A DNA stretch of 64,000 bases from Clavelina lepadiformis (GCF_947623445.1 NC_135243.1:6822501-6886500); one strand, 5' to 3'; positions 48,229 through 60,930 are shown, counted from the stretch's first letter. Numbers and translations: made by a program. Notes: a model not told the origin generated them from the sequence alone.

Positions 48229-48250
48229 ATATCAAATCGTGATTTGTTAG
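48229..48250. promoter_or_regulatory. Dyad element upstream of peptide gene 8
   Basis: ATATCAAATCGTGATTTGTTAG, about 245 bases before the start codon at 48495 and exactly at the end of the near-identical tract. Confidence 0.45.
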
Positions 48251-48494
48251 CTCCCCTCTCAGCTAAGTCTGTTGATACGGAAATCACGTTGTAAAAGAAT
48301 GGTAAAAAGAATTTTATCTTTCATGTTAAATCGCCTACTTCGTGTGCCCCTCGCATTTCAGTTAAAGGCTTTTAACAGTGACGCACATATACAGCGTTGT
48401 ATATAATTAGAGTGCGTTTACTTGTTCAACACACAGTTGGGCATAATAGCGTAGATTGTCTGTTGAAATAACATTTGTTTGAAATTGAAGCAAA

Positions 48495-49151
48495 ATGAAC
48501 AAATTGCTTTTCTTCGTTGGACTTCTGCTTCTTCTCAGTTTCACTGAAGTTTCGTCGTTTCACAGTCCCGGGTAAGATGTTACTTTGTACAACCAATTGA
48601 TCAGTTGCGTTAGTTGCTTACAAACATAAATTTATGTTTATGAGACTTAATACAATGTTTTAAGTAGCATATTAAAAGGCTAAACGTATCTTTCATCCAC
48701 TAAAAATAACGTTACACACTTGTTACGATGAAGACAAGTGTTAAAGGTTTATAAGTTTGTACATTAAAAAGCTTTTTAACACTTTGATTTATTCAATGTA
48801 ACATGTAGGAAATTACGTCATGGCGATGATTTAAAGGAAAGGATTAACACAGGTAAACCGCTTGTATTGCTATGTACTTTGTTCATGTGACGTTCTTGTT
48901 TATATAATAACTTTAAATTTTGTTTTGATAAAAATAGATATATCGGCAATACTATGATGGTTTTACATTTTTGTACGTGTAGATTATGGTTTATATGTGC
49001 AATCATGATGGCGTTTAATCTCAAATATTTTGCTATTTTATGAACAGAGATCAGCAATGAATTAACTGAGACACAGGATCGAGCAAGACGAAACGTTGCC
49101 AAAGAAAAAGACGGTTATGGGCCTGGATGCCCGCCCAGATGTGGCAAATAA
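48495..49151 (+). CDS. Small secreted peptide precursor, copy 8, C-P-P-R-C amide type
   Basis: Exons 48495-48571, 48809-48852 and 49048-49151 give 74 residues. After the common signal peptide come SFHSPG, KLRHGDDLKERINT, EISNELTETQD, R-A-R-R and NVAKEKD. The tail is GYGPGCPPRC-Gly-Lys. Cutting after RARR, a disulfide between the two Cys, and Gly-Lys processing would give a 17-residue peptide with a five-residue ring at an amidated C terminus. This is the clearest member of the family for the predicted processing route. Confidence 0.82.
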
Positions 49152-49758
49152 AATATTATTTGTGTCAATAGGTTGGCAGTGTATATTTTTGCAAAGTTAT
49201 TTGGCGAATGTAATAAATATGACAATGTGCACACCCAATCATGCATCTCTTTAATTTGGAAAATGTGATTACTCATTCAGACGACCGTGAAATTAGCCAA
49301 ATAATGTCAAAAATAATAAATAAAAAAGTATTCAACTATATACCGGTGTTTGGAAACACGAGTTATAGAGGGAAAACAGCAAGAAAATCAGTTTTAGAAA
49401 ATTACCCTTAACCAACAAGTTTCTAACAAAGTGAAATCAATAATATTGCTTTCTTTTGTTGATGATAAAGAAGCATCATACAGACTCCCACTGACCATAC
49501 TTTGAGTGCTTTGCAACATCTAGTAAATATGATAACTTTGAACGGGCTATACACAGCATTATGTGTTTTGTTAAGTATTATATAAATGCTTGAATTAATT
49601 TTATTGTTCAAGGCAAAAGAACTGATTATTTCAAAGATACCAAACACAAAACGCAAAGCATGCATTGTCTTTCCGATATGATATGTTATGATATGATAAG
49701 AAACATTACGATAACAAACCTTCAAAAGTAACAACGAAAACATTTATCACGGATATAT

Positions 49759-49953
49759 TTGTTTATCAGTTTACAATGCGACGATTTGTTTAACCAAACA
49801 TTGACATCAGAACTCAATTCATCATCCCAGCAAGCAAACAGCACGATAACGCATGTTCCGACAAGCTTTTGCGTTTGGATCAGAGTGTTAAGACAAATGT
49901 TTCTTTTTTTCCGCTTCTTCACATCTGCTTCTTTTATTCACGAGATAAATTGA
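49759..49953. repeat. 195-bp downstream block, copy 3
   Basis: Third copy of the block at 32978-33172, in the 3' flank of peptide gene 8. Confidence 0.6.
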
Positions 49954-50011
49954 TGATAAGTGACAAAGGGACATAGCAGTACTATCATGGCACGGAATCA
50001 TTTGCTTGCTT

Positions 50012-50335
50012 GATTTTCCAAATCCGGACCAGACTTACCAAGAACTCTGCACCAGCGCCATACATCATGACATGCTTGTGAGGCTGCGCCTAGCATATGA
50101 CTGTGATAAGTTAGCCATTTTGCATTCGATTTTGACCTATAGACTGTTGGTTATACATATCATAACCTACTACAACCTTTTCTCTGGTCTAAACTGTAAC
50201 CTAGGCTTTTCTGTTGGTTTCTTAAAAGCGTAATTGAAGAGAAACCTGAAATAACTAAGCTAACATAATAATGTCCAAACATGGAGAAAACTTAAGCTTT
50301 TACAACAAAACAGTTTAGATAATAAAATGAATTCA
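50012..50335. repeat. Duplicated flank R1, copy 3, left end trimmed
   Basis: Starts at GATTTTCCAAATCCGG, inside the block, and runs on to AACAGTTTAGATAATAAAATG as in the other copies. Confidence 0.7.
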
Positions 50336-50844
50336 TGTTATCAACACTACAACAAGACTGCATGCCTGCTGGAACATGACTGCTGGATCACTTTCACAAC
50401 GAATTAAACTAACCAACTGAAAATATCACTTGACATACGATATGTTTTCACACGTGTTTTCTGATTGTCAACTCGTGTGCAATATGTTGGTGTTTTCTCC
50501 ATCTTGGTGTTTTCTTCGTGTTGCAGGAGATCGACACCGAACACTTAACTACTTTTAATGCACACAGCAGCAGCCTACTGCAACATTAAAAAAACGCATA
50601 GAAACGCAAGCACAGCATGTTTTGTGTTGTATCAAGTGTTGTGTTGATGGAAAAAGCTTGACAGTGTATAGTTTCTTTTTACATTTACTTTTGTGAATAA
50701 AATTGTACGTTTTTGTAAAAGAATCGCTTACTTCGTGCTAAAACATTTCGTGTTTAATTAATTACAATTATTTAATTACAATGCTCATGTCAATAAGAGG
50801 ACAAAAAGTTAAAATTGAAATGTTAAACTTTTGTTTGTCCTGAA

Positions 50845-50866
50845 ATATCGAATCGTGATTTAGTAG
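50845..50866. promoter_or_regulatory. Dyad element upstream of peptide copy 9
   Basis: ATATCGAATCGTGATTTAGTAG; two changes from the common form. Confidence 0.35.
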
Positions 50867-51076
50867 TTCCGCTGCTAGCTAAGTCTGTTCATATGAAAAT
50901 TACGTTTTGGAAGAAAAGTTGTCTGCATCGTGACTTGTTGCAAACCCAGCAGGAGGTTTTACCAGTGACGCAATCATAGCTATGTGTACAAGCAGCCTGC
51001 GTTTTTGTGCACGATCCAATGTACAGCATAACAGAACAGATCAACAGGCGAAACATTTCTTTGAAACTAAAGGAAA

Positions 51077-51740
51077 ACCAACAAATTATTATTTTTCATC
51101 GTTGGACTTCTACTTGTTGTCAGTTTGACTGAGGTTTTTTCGGTTTCTGCTAAATATCCCAGACAAGAGTTTCCCTCAAATATACTCCATAATGAGTAGT
51201 TACGTTTATTACTTAGACATATACATAAATTTCACGCGATGTATTTGGGGCTTGAAATTTTTTAAACAGCAGATAAAAAACAACATATATCGATTTTAAT
51301 CAAGAACAAATGACAATTAGAAAGTTGTTATAATAAAAGAATTTCAAGATTTTGTGGTTTTAATTGGTATTTTTAATAATTTCACTTTGACTTTTTTCTT
51401 ACATCACAACATGCAGAAGCCAAGTATATACTGGTTTCAGATTTCCAAGTTTCAGGAAAAAAGTTGGAGCAGTCAAATTTTATCTCCTAAAAAATGTTCT
51501 TTATCAAATAAAATATTGATCTGTTTTACATAGACAACAAAAATTAATTAATCTGCGAAAGTGGTGAGGTTTTTCATATCTTACGTATTTCCGTTTATTT
51601 TAGCATTATAATAACATTTCGCCTCAACCTGTGGAATTTTATGAACAGTTATCAGCAATGAATTAACCGGCACAGAAAACCGAACACGATGAAACGTTGC
51701 AGAAGGAAATGCCGATGATTGGAGGCCGCGGGGTGGCAAA
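51077..51740 (+). pseudogene. Diverged peptide-gene copy 9, broken
   Basis: Paralogue of the copy at 41281 in the second duplication unit. The start codon and the reading frame of exon 3 are not maintained. Signal-peptide-like (FIVGLLLVVSLTEV) and exon-3-like sequence remain recognisable. Confidence 0.65.
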
Positions 51741-52705
51741 TAACCATGTGCAGTAACAGTTTATCAGTGTAATTACTTTATTTTGTATAACACATTTTGA
51801 CAGGCAATTGCAAATAAACATAATAAACCTAACAATATGCACCCCAAACCAAGTATCTTTTGGAATGTAATTATTCATTCAAACTGCATGCCGTGAATTT
51901 GGTGATCACAGTTTCTGATTGTTCAGTCAGTTATTTATTTTCTGTTTAGTTATTTCTTTTTAGTTGAAGTTGAAGTTGGAAGTTAATAGTTCTCGGAATA
52001 TTTATTTAATTATAGTTATTCGCAGTTCGAAAAAGTTACTTCATATCGCTTTTTATTTGCTGTTAAAGTCAAAACTTAAAATTTATTGTTAAGTATTTGT
52101 GCAATTTTGTATACATTCATGTAAATTTAAATAAATACAGTACATAACAATACAATCTAAAACAAGTTCATAGAACTCATAAGAAAAACTTAGTTTATAC
52201 AAAATAAACCATGATTAATTTTAATTGAATTCAAACAATATCTTATAAATTAAAATAATTTCCAACTAATTTATATAACAAGTTCAAAAAAATAAAATGC
52301 GCAATAAACTTGAAACGCACTTGAATAGGTAGACCTGTGGCATAAACGAAGATTTGAACACAAGGCATCAAGAAGAGTAGTCCCACCGCCCCAGCTTGTT
52401 CCCACCAATCGTCTTATCAAGGCGGTCCCAGATGCAAGTTTCTTGTGTAATGCTGATTTCATGCATAAGTAATTTTTCCAAATTCGCAGGTATTATGATG
52501 TGCGCATCGTTAAGCGTCTTGCTTTTTGACGAAGTATTTTAGAAAATATAGGTTGTGAGCTCTAAGTTTACAAAGAAACCTTACCTATAATTATAGCGAT
52601 AATAAGCTACTGCATTAACATACTCAACTTCTCCTCACTCAGAGCTCTTCATAATCTACTCGCCAAGTTTTGCATTTTCTATTTTAACAGCAAAATTGCT
52701 TACAG
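51741..52705. other. No gene seen
   Basis: Counterpart of 42080-42945: AT-rich, similar throughout, no exon recognised. Confidence 0.4.
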
Positions 52706-53046
52706 GGAGAATGCTCTGATACGTGCCAAGGGGCAGCGGACGTCCTCTGACATGTTCCGATTGTGAAAAAATTCTGTTGTGGGGCATTACAAGCTGGAAT
52801 GTCAAATGTGCGTTTTCCGCAAAACCCGGTGTGTATATATTCTCTGGTCTATCTGGCTACATCAGATTGTTGTACATAGACATGGAAAAGCAGTTGGAAA
52901 ATAGCAAAAAAACTTCAAAGATATTTGTCAGAAACCAAAATTGTAGCGTTTTAAAAGTGTTAGACATTTATGTAGATATGGTAAGCTGTTTAACCATTTT
53001 TAAATCCATGATTTTAACGTTACTTGATGTGGCCGCTTTGGTTTAA
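52706..53046 (+). pseudogene. Trypsin-like serine protease, last-exon pseudogene (copy B)
   Basis: Same structure as 42946-43286 and same missing base within the G-D-S-G-G codons, so the lesion is older than the duplication. It keeps GPLTCSDCEKILLWGITSW and KPGVYIFSGLSGYI with a few extra substitutions. Confidence 0.75.
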
Positions 53047-53627
53047 ATTGAAAGTAAATGATATTGTGATGTAATTAGTTGTATATTTTGCTATTTAAAT
53101 CATTTAGACAGTAAAATCATGTTGCATTTTGAAGTATTTCAAATTTTTGTTAAACTAATCTTATAATTTTCGTAACTCTGCCCTTGCTTTTCACACTGCT
53201 AATCCTACAGTCACTTGTACGCCGCTGACCAATAATAGCAGGGCAATTAATGCATATAAGTCAGGCTTAAAGCAGATATACTTATATCATAAATTTACTT
53301 ACAATACCAGATTGAATTCAAAATTTTCAATACTAACTTTTCAACATTCTATTTTTAGTGTATATGGTAAACTTAAAAAATAAACAACTTTTGTAAAAAT
53401 AAGAATTCCAAACTTGTAAAACATTTTCTGTTTCTTATAATTTATTTTTTTGTGATGTTTTACATTGAACTCGACACCCGGAAGAATTGCTGCCAACTCC
53501 GTGTTAATGTAGTTTCTAAACATTTTTCTCTCAGAGCTACATAGCTTTTAATAAATAATGGAGTATTAGTCTGAGTATAGAAAGGTAGATACACTCATGC
53601 TCAATTTATATTCTTGGTTTGATTAAA

Positions 53628-56600
53628 CTATTTGCGTAGCAATTGCGATTCTGTTTTTTTTTCGGCTATATCGTTATCCCATTGTTCTTTTGGTTCCTTT
53701 ATCAAATACCTCAATTCTTGCTTTTCATCTGTAAAAACGCAATTCAAGTTTCAAATGTTCAAACAAGAAGATTTTAAGATTGAAATAAAAGTAACAACAA
53801 AGTTTCTTTTGTGTTCAATAACATACTTCTCGTTAAATCCTCGCCTTTTGCCCAAGTTTGTAGTTGATCTGATGCAAAGATAAGAAAAATGACTGCTCCA
53901 AATGCGCCAATTGCTGCCGCTAACCAAAACACCTTCTTCCAGCTTGACACAGACTACACATGACAAAGAAAAAGCTTTTGCACTCGTTCGTCCAAACGTT
54001 CTCAAAATAGTTACCAGCTGACATATGAGCCTGTGAAAGACACTGTGCACAAGACAGTGATATTACATGACGTTACTTGTCGAAAACTACAGCTTTTGTA
54101 TTGCTAAGTATTTTAAGTGGTTCAGCGTAAGCTTATTCCCGGTCAACTTGTCTTCATTCTGTTCAATGTCGATTAATTCATGCTTATAGCTAGTAACAAA
54201 TTGTTTTTAACTCGGTTGAGAAGTTTAGGGTTGAACCGAAAAAGTTTGATTTTATTTGCCAGATTGTATTTGACCAGAATGAGTTTAAAGGAGCCATCCA
54301 ACACTTCAAACATAACTTACGTTGTCACTTAGAAGTGCTCCTGATATTTGCGGTGCAACAAAACCCATCAAGGAAGCTAACGTGTTTGATACGGAATAAA
54401 TGATTCCACCAAAACGTGGTGCAATATCAACAAAGGAACAAGCGTGTCCTGAAGCTAAGGCATTGAAACAAAAAGGCATTTTGTTTATAAGTGAAGTTTT
54501 TAAAAAAACTTCATTAATATATAGCCGTAAACTTATACTTGATATCGCACCAAAAATAAATAAATAATACACGCAAGTATACAAAGTACTTACAAGTAAG
54601 ACCGAGAATTCCCCCTGAAACTGATATCAGGGCAACGGCCGGCCAAGTATTGCAGTTCAAGTAACCTAGAACCACCAATGAAATGCTGGATATAGTCATA
54701 GGCAACACAGAAGCAACCTATATTATAAAACGAAAATTTTAAGTCAAAGAAACGTTTCAATAAAACGGACAGATAAGTAAATCATGTTCAGTTTCAGTTC
54801 AGTTTACTGCGATATTATATTAATGGGTAAAGTTTGCTTCTTACCTTTCGAACAGTAATGACTCTCGTTAGTCTTTTAGTAAGGATCATATCAGCAATGA
54901 AACTTCCGCCAAGGTTTAAAATGAGTCTAATTAGGAACGGAATAGCAGCAAGAAAACCGACCTGTTGAAATCTGGTATTGTGAATCAATCTTTCTTTTTG
55001 TTTGTCGGTATATGTTGCCGGCAATAAGAACAAACGTGTGCACTAAATTAGCCACATCGTCGTTGCTATAACGATTGTCTTTGAAACGATGAAGAAATTT
55101 ATCATAAAATAAATTCGTGACTTACGTTAAATTTATAAAAATGCGGAGTATTTTATAAATTTAGCAAGTCAAATTTTGCAGGGTTACTTCCAACTTTTAT
55201 TTTTCTTTCTCCTTTTCAAAAGGGTACATTTTGTGTTTCATTTTTGCTTTCTTTTCCAACATATTTACATATAGGATGCAAATGAGATTAATGAAATATT
55301 TTCTGTCTCAACATATGGCTATTTCTTTTTTTCAACGTTCAATAAATGTGTGACTTTCAAGAAAAGCAAACACAACCTAAACAAGACTTAAATGGTGATA
55401 AATCGAGACAAAGACCGAGATAAAATAGCTTTAAGCGTCCACCTGGCTTTAAAGCAATAAGTTACTCTTCACGGCTACACTCGGCGGCGCTATACTATCC
55501 TGGTAATGCTTTTGCACAAAAAAAAAACAATATAAATGTCTATCGGAAAATGTGTAACGTATACGGAAGAGCAAAAAACTCCGCTTGTAACATATTAGCG
55601 ACATATGAAATTTTTAAACACATTTTGGTTCCTGTCTTTCAGTTTTTATGAACAGCGAGTTATAGAAAGTTATATAAAAGAATAAGAACCTACAGATTTA
55701 ATTTCCAAACCGTGAACCCTTGCAATGTACGTCGGGGCCATTATGCCGAGCGAGAACGTCAAATAATTCTCAGTCAGATGTGAAGCAATCGTCGCCCATA
55801 CTGGAACGGATTTTGCCATTTTAAGCCAAGGTATTGCTTCTGTTTCCCTTGGAACCTAAACAAAAATTGCTGAGAGAATAAGAACGAATAAATACAACAT
55901 TTTAAAAGCTGTTTTTGTATTGTTTGGTAAATCTGTGTTGGCACCTTGTCACCGTGTATGCTTTGTTCAATGTAGTCCTTTTCCTGACGTGATATCCGTG
56001 GGTGTTCTGACGGTGTATTATGAATTATGGACAACCAAACTACTGAGAAAAGTATCCCAATAGCTCCTGCGTAAAGCAATTCCAGTATTACGTATGAGAA
56101 AAGGCAAGTAGTGCAAATTCATGACATATTTTTACGAGGAGTCTAGAAATGTTAATACGTGCGAATAAAACGATAAATGACCTGTAATGTAAAAAGACGC
56201 CTCCCATCCCAAAGAGCTCACTATTCCGCCGACAACGGGATACACAACAAAGTACCCCATGGATAACCCTGACAGAGTGATGGAAACCAAACGACTTCTC
56301 TCCAGCGGGGGGGCCCAGTTACCCCAAGCAACCCATGCGGTTGGAAACGTCACACCCTGAATTATACATAAAAGGTGGTTTAGTTAGCTTGTGGTCAGTG
56401 GTCAGTTACTTATATGTGTATGTGTAGTATAAAGCTCATACTGTTGAGGTTGATAGGTTATCGTGTAAGGAAAACATAATAGAAAAGTAATCCTTTTAAA
56501 ATATTTTACTATGTTGGTTCTTTTCATATTCGTTCCGCGCAAAAAAATATTCATTATAGTTCCTATTTCAATCTAGTTGTGAAATTAATTTCAAGCAAAA

Positions 56601-58026
56601 CTTTTACGTTGGCATTTGTTTATTGACGACAAATATTAGCATTGACGACAGCATTAGGTATATAGAATACTGCTTCAGCAAATATTCTTTGTTTATAAAG
56701 CTCACACGTATATTTCTCTGGGGCGCAATTGTTAGTTGGTAGTGTTAATGAATTACTGAATTACAATGCAGCAAATCAGAAAATGATGCATTTGCCCTTT
56801 ATCGTTAGCGAAGCTGAGATAACTGTTTTCAGTTCAGTCCGTAACAAAAAAGTGCAGTATGCATTAGCTTAACCTTAAGTATTTAAAACCTCACATTTTA
56901 CATGTAACGGTAGCAATATATGAACAATGAAATATGTTCCCGCGAGTACTCGGCATGTAGTCATGTTTGTTTGAGGAAGGTCATACTATTAGGTCATACA
57001 TTAGATCATACATATTTTGTGAATGATTTGGAAACCTAGAATGTGATGATGACTTAATACACATATTGTCTGAAGGACATCCTACATACAAGAAATTACA
57101 ATCAGGCTACCGTAAAATACTCAACCAGATGCATATTGACATGAGAAACGCGAACCTATGGGTAACCAGAAACATACTTTTAACAAATACCTATGTATTA
57201 ACGATTAGGACCTTGTGCCTGTGCAGCAATAGATAGCCTACATTTTTCCATATTTTACGCTTTTGGCTTTTTGAAAACGTCCATCAGTGTACTATTATCC
57301 AGCTCAACACACTGTTCACGGAAACAGTAACACTTACTTGAAGAATTCCCAAAGTAATTCGTAAAGCGACCAACAAAGCTAAACTACTCCGAGCCACAAC
57401 CGGCACCAATAGAGTAAGTAGAGCGCAGAGTAACGACGAAACTCCTAAAACGATACGTATCCCATATCGTTTTGCCATCCAAGCTCCTGGAAAATTAGTC
57501 ACACAGTATCCGTAGTAAAACGATCCCATCACTAATGTTTGTTCTGTGATAGACCAATCAAAATCTACGTCCTACGACACAAATAAACCTTAGATTGATA
57601 ACTCACAGATTGTCTCAAACACATCGTACTTTCAAACCGATTCTCAAAAACAATTATTATCATTTTTTGGTTAATAAAGCAATACCTTCGGTTTGTCGTC
57701 TGTTATTGTCATATTGATCTGTCGAGCGCATGTGCCAGTGGTCGTTGAATTGTCCGGTGAATGACTTACAGTCTGAAAGTACAAACTTCTTACAAATCAA
57801 GATCGCAAAATTCTTCCAAACAAACCCATTAACTGTAGTCTGCTCTGGTTAATTCATAATACTTTGCGGAACAACTCAATGATTTTCATTATCTTGTGCC
57901 ATCACGTACCATGTTAACAATTGCAATATTAATTCCATTTCTCAATGAGTAAGCGTTCAATGTAGCCAGCGCTGTCATCACCGCTAAAACGTATCTTGCT
58001 TTGATGTAGCATCCGGGAGTTTCCTC
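53628..58026 (-). CDS. SLC17-type (sialin / vesicular glutamate transporter-like) anion transporter, first exon not found
   Basis: Minus-strand exons 58026-57910, 57772-57686, 57571-57338, 56356-56182, 56066-55945, 55855-55694, 54961-54845, 54717-54594, 54454-54321, 53953-53827 and 53728-53628 join in phase to 500 codons including the stop, close to a full SLC17. Marks in order: RYVLAVMTA and SLRNGINIAIVNM (span 1, Arg kept); a luminal loop with NST and NMT glycosylation sites; FDWSITEQ; GSFYYGYCVTNFPGAWMAKRYG; GVTFPTAWVAWGNWAPPLERSR; PVWATIASHLTEN; SGHACSFVDIAPRFGG; a hydrophilic tail. SLC17 proteins are proton- or sodium-coupled carriers of sialic acid, glutamate or phosphate in lysosomal, vesicular or plasma membranes. 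The His of GVTFPAMH in sialin is Trp here, so coupling may differ. The initiator Met exon must lie above 58026. Confidence 0.88.
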
Positions 58027-60930
58027 CTGTGAAAATCAAAGCATAAAACTATAATTTGGTCTCATTGGTTGTGAGTTGACTTGTTAGATCTCAAGTATCA
58101 AGTTTTAGCCATGCATTTTTTCTCATACAAAAATCTAAATGTGCGTTTTCAACTCTCTGTGATTGACAACAAGGACAGAAGAAATTACTGTAAGTACGAA
58201 GCTGGAAGACATTGTTTATAATTGCGTTATGACAACCTGCTTTATCCATTTGCCAAACGGCTTTAGGCTCTCAAATGCTATAAGCTGCGGCTATAATTAC
58301 TTTTTAGAGCTTGTAAACAGGGGCAGCTTGTATTATTTTTAACGTCTTACAACATAACCATTAACATAACCATAACCATAACAAAAATGTTTTAAACGCT
58401 CTTGAAAAAAAATACTGTTTTTTCATGTAAAATTACCCGCAGTTCGGTCTATAACAATTTTTCTCCCGTTTTTACAAGAATGCGCATGGTCATATGCGTC
58501 ATACATATGCGTCATGGACTATCTGCAGTAAAATACCGGATTACCGGTTCATGAAACTTCATCGTATGTTACTGATGCAACTATAGGTTTTTTCACGTCT
58601 ACCAATATGCAAGGTATTCGTGTCCGCAGTAACATATACACTTTCCTGTCCTTATAGTTCATATCGGTTTCCATTTTCCTTCAGTTAGCTTGACTATATA
58701 ATCGTGCTCACAAAATCTTTGGCTTGAAAGACTGTGGAACTCTTTTTGCGGATGGCGTCCTAACCCTAGGTAGCACAAAAAATGCAGCACAAACTAATCA
58801 TTTGGGTGATTGGAAAAATCACAAAAAGGTGTATGGTTGTTGTTCCAGTAACGATACTTTGCGAACTAATGCTTGATAACGAAATTTTTGTAAATTTGTA
58901 AAACAGCAATCTAAAAGTAAATAAACTAACAATCAACCGAGAATCATGCGTTTAAAGGCAATGTAGTTTTGTACGTTGGCGGTATAGTTGAACCGAACAC
59001 ACTAGGCTACCATTGCAAAGCCCTTAAGCGAGATATGAATGACGCTTGCTTCTGTTCAGTGGCACTGGTAGACATTCGGTGCCACATACCGATACAAATA
59101 AAACAAGTAAAATATGTATAGGCTATCAATCGGAACTTGTACAATAGAAAAGTTCGGTAAACGAGGCTACAGAGGTGCGGAACCATCGCTGAGTTTAGGT
59201 CGTGCAAACACTTCTCTCCGTCCGAGAATAGAAAATGTGATACCATACCATAACATATCATTGCAAAACGAAGTGATAAAAAGCTGCGTTTGCAGTAATA
59301 AAATACCTCAAGTATGTTTGTGGTCTTTGAATGTACCGCCATTTTCGTAACTTTTCGACTTATTCTACTTCTACTAAAGCAAAAAAACAACTGGGCTGCA
59401 GCTAATTGTTAAATGACTCCTGTGTACACTTTATGATCACAAAATGCAGAATACCCAGAAGCGAAATACTAGTTCAATACAAATTCAGAATACCTGGAGG
59501 CGTAATATAATCTGAATTTACATTTTTTGATCTTTTTTTTACTACACCAAAACATGCAGCTATCATGTAAGTAATTATACTGAACGATTTTTGATGTAAG
59601 CTACTAATTCTACCCAATGTCAACATTTAGATGCTACATGAAATCTATTTGTTATACCGCTTCAATTACATGTTACGTTAAGCATACTGTACTTCGGCTG
59701 TCGGATCAGTGAATAAAAACGTTTCACAGCGTATAGGCTATTGCTGCTTGCGGTTACGCTATCGTTATAGGAAATAAAATTGTCCAATTCTAACCTAAAT
59801 TAGCCGTGTTTCCGAAATTTGAGAAACGTACGTCGAGATGTTTCCGTAGCAGCGACAGTTTTCTCCGTGCTATTTCACGCGTATATCACTTCACATTACG
59901 ATCAGCCTCACAGAATGTTCATGGTTGCGTAGTTTACGTCATGGTTCAACGGCAGAGCGCTGAGACTGTGCATGGTGGGCGGACTGTTTTTCCTATTTTG
60001 TCTTATCGTGACCTGCTAATGTCTGATAAGTATTTCCGCTCGTGAAAATTTAAAACAAGCGTCAGCGCAACACATGCTATACCCTGAATATACTGTATAG
60101 AAAGATTCAAATCTTGCAAATCATGGCATAAAAATTTTGGAACGCGTTTCTTCAGCATTATATACGTTGAAATACGCCAATTCGTTTGAACTATCAATTA
60201 TATCAGAAAAGGTATTAATAATCGTATTTTCCATTCACTACAGAGTAAGCATGATGGCTGCCACAATATAGCACTCCATATTGCGTTTATTATACTTTGT
60301 TGATAACAGAAAAGTTAGCTTTACAGTACCTGTTTCAACTGCAAAATCTATTACTTAGCCCATGTCCGCTTTTTTCGCCAGCTCCACTATGAATAGCGTA
60401 GGCTAAGCCATAAAGGCCTGTTGGCTTGAAAATTCATAGCCCGTCACATACAGTGACTGCAAAGTTTCCTGTTTGGGGAACACAGTACTTCTGTGACGAC
60501 GACAGATGGTGCGTGCAGAAACACAACTATTGGCTTGAAAACGGTATGCCTAGTCAACATTAGCAGCATTATACAGTTGTCTTTATATATAATTGTTGGA
60601 AGCACAAAATACCATTATGAAAACCAAGCTCGTGACGTGCGATTATGAACTCACATGAAACGTAAAAAATTATCACTGCAGCAGCATTGACAGCAGCATG
60701 CACGCACACAAATGTCATAAAGTCATCCTTCATGCGTGCAACCTATATCCTGACGTTTTCAGCAATTGTTTCTCTTATTTATATAGTATATACATGCCAA
60801 TTTTAGAGAATAGACAGAATTGCTTATAGCATGCTTATTTATAGCTGGCTTACATAGGCAGTTGCATATGTATATCAAAAGAATTGCATGAAATAGAAAA
60901 CGAAATGTCGAATGTTTCTTTCAGTCGACT
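58027..60930. other. No gene recognised; 5' flank of the SLC17 gene
   Basis: The missing first exon and promoter of the minus-strand SLC17 gene should lie here. I could not single out a signal-like ATG exon ending in phase 0. Short repeats (CAGAATACC-AGAAGCG near 59450 and CAGAATACCTGGAGGCG near 59487) and ATATGCGTCAT words near 58495 are present. Confidence 0.4.

Larger units (their letters stand above)
47361..48250. repeat. 890-bp near-identical duplicated tract, right copy
   Basis: Partner of 33244-34133, joined at its left to the SLC17 intron. The join is at a short shared ACGTTTGTTAAC-type string. Confidence 0.85.

Noticed and set aside
59806-60045. Plus-strand frame of 79 codons with GGTTCAACGGCAGAGCGC
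   Set aside because: The string briefly suggests a tRNA B box, but no cloverleaf could be built and no protein family is recognised.
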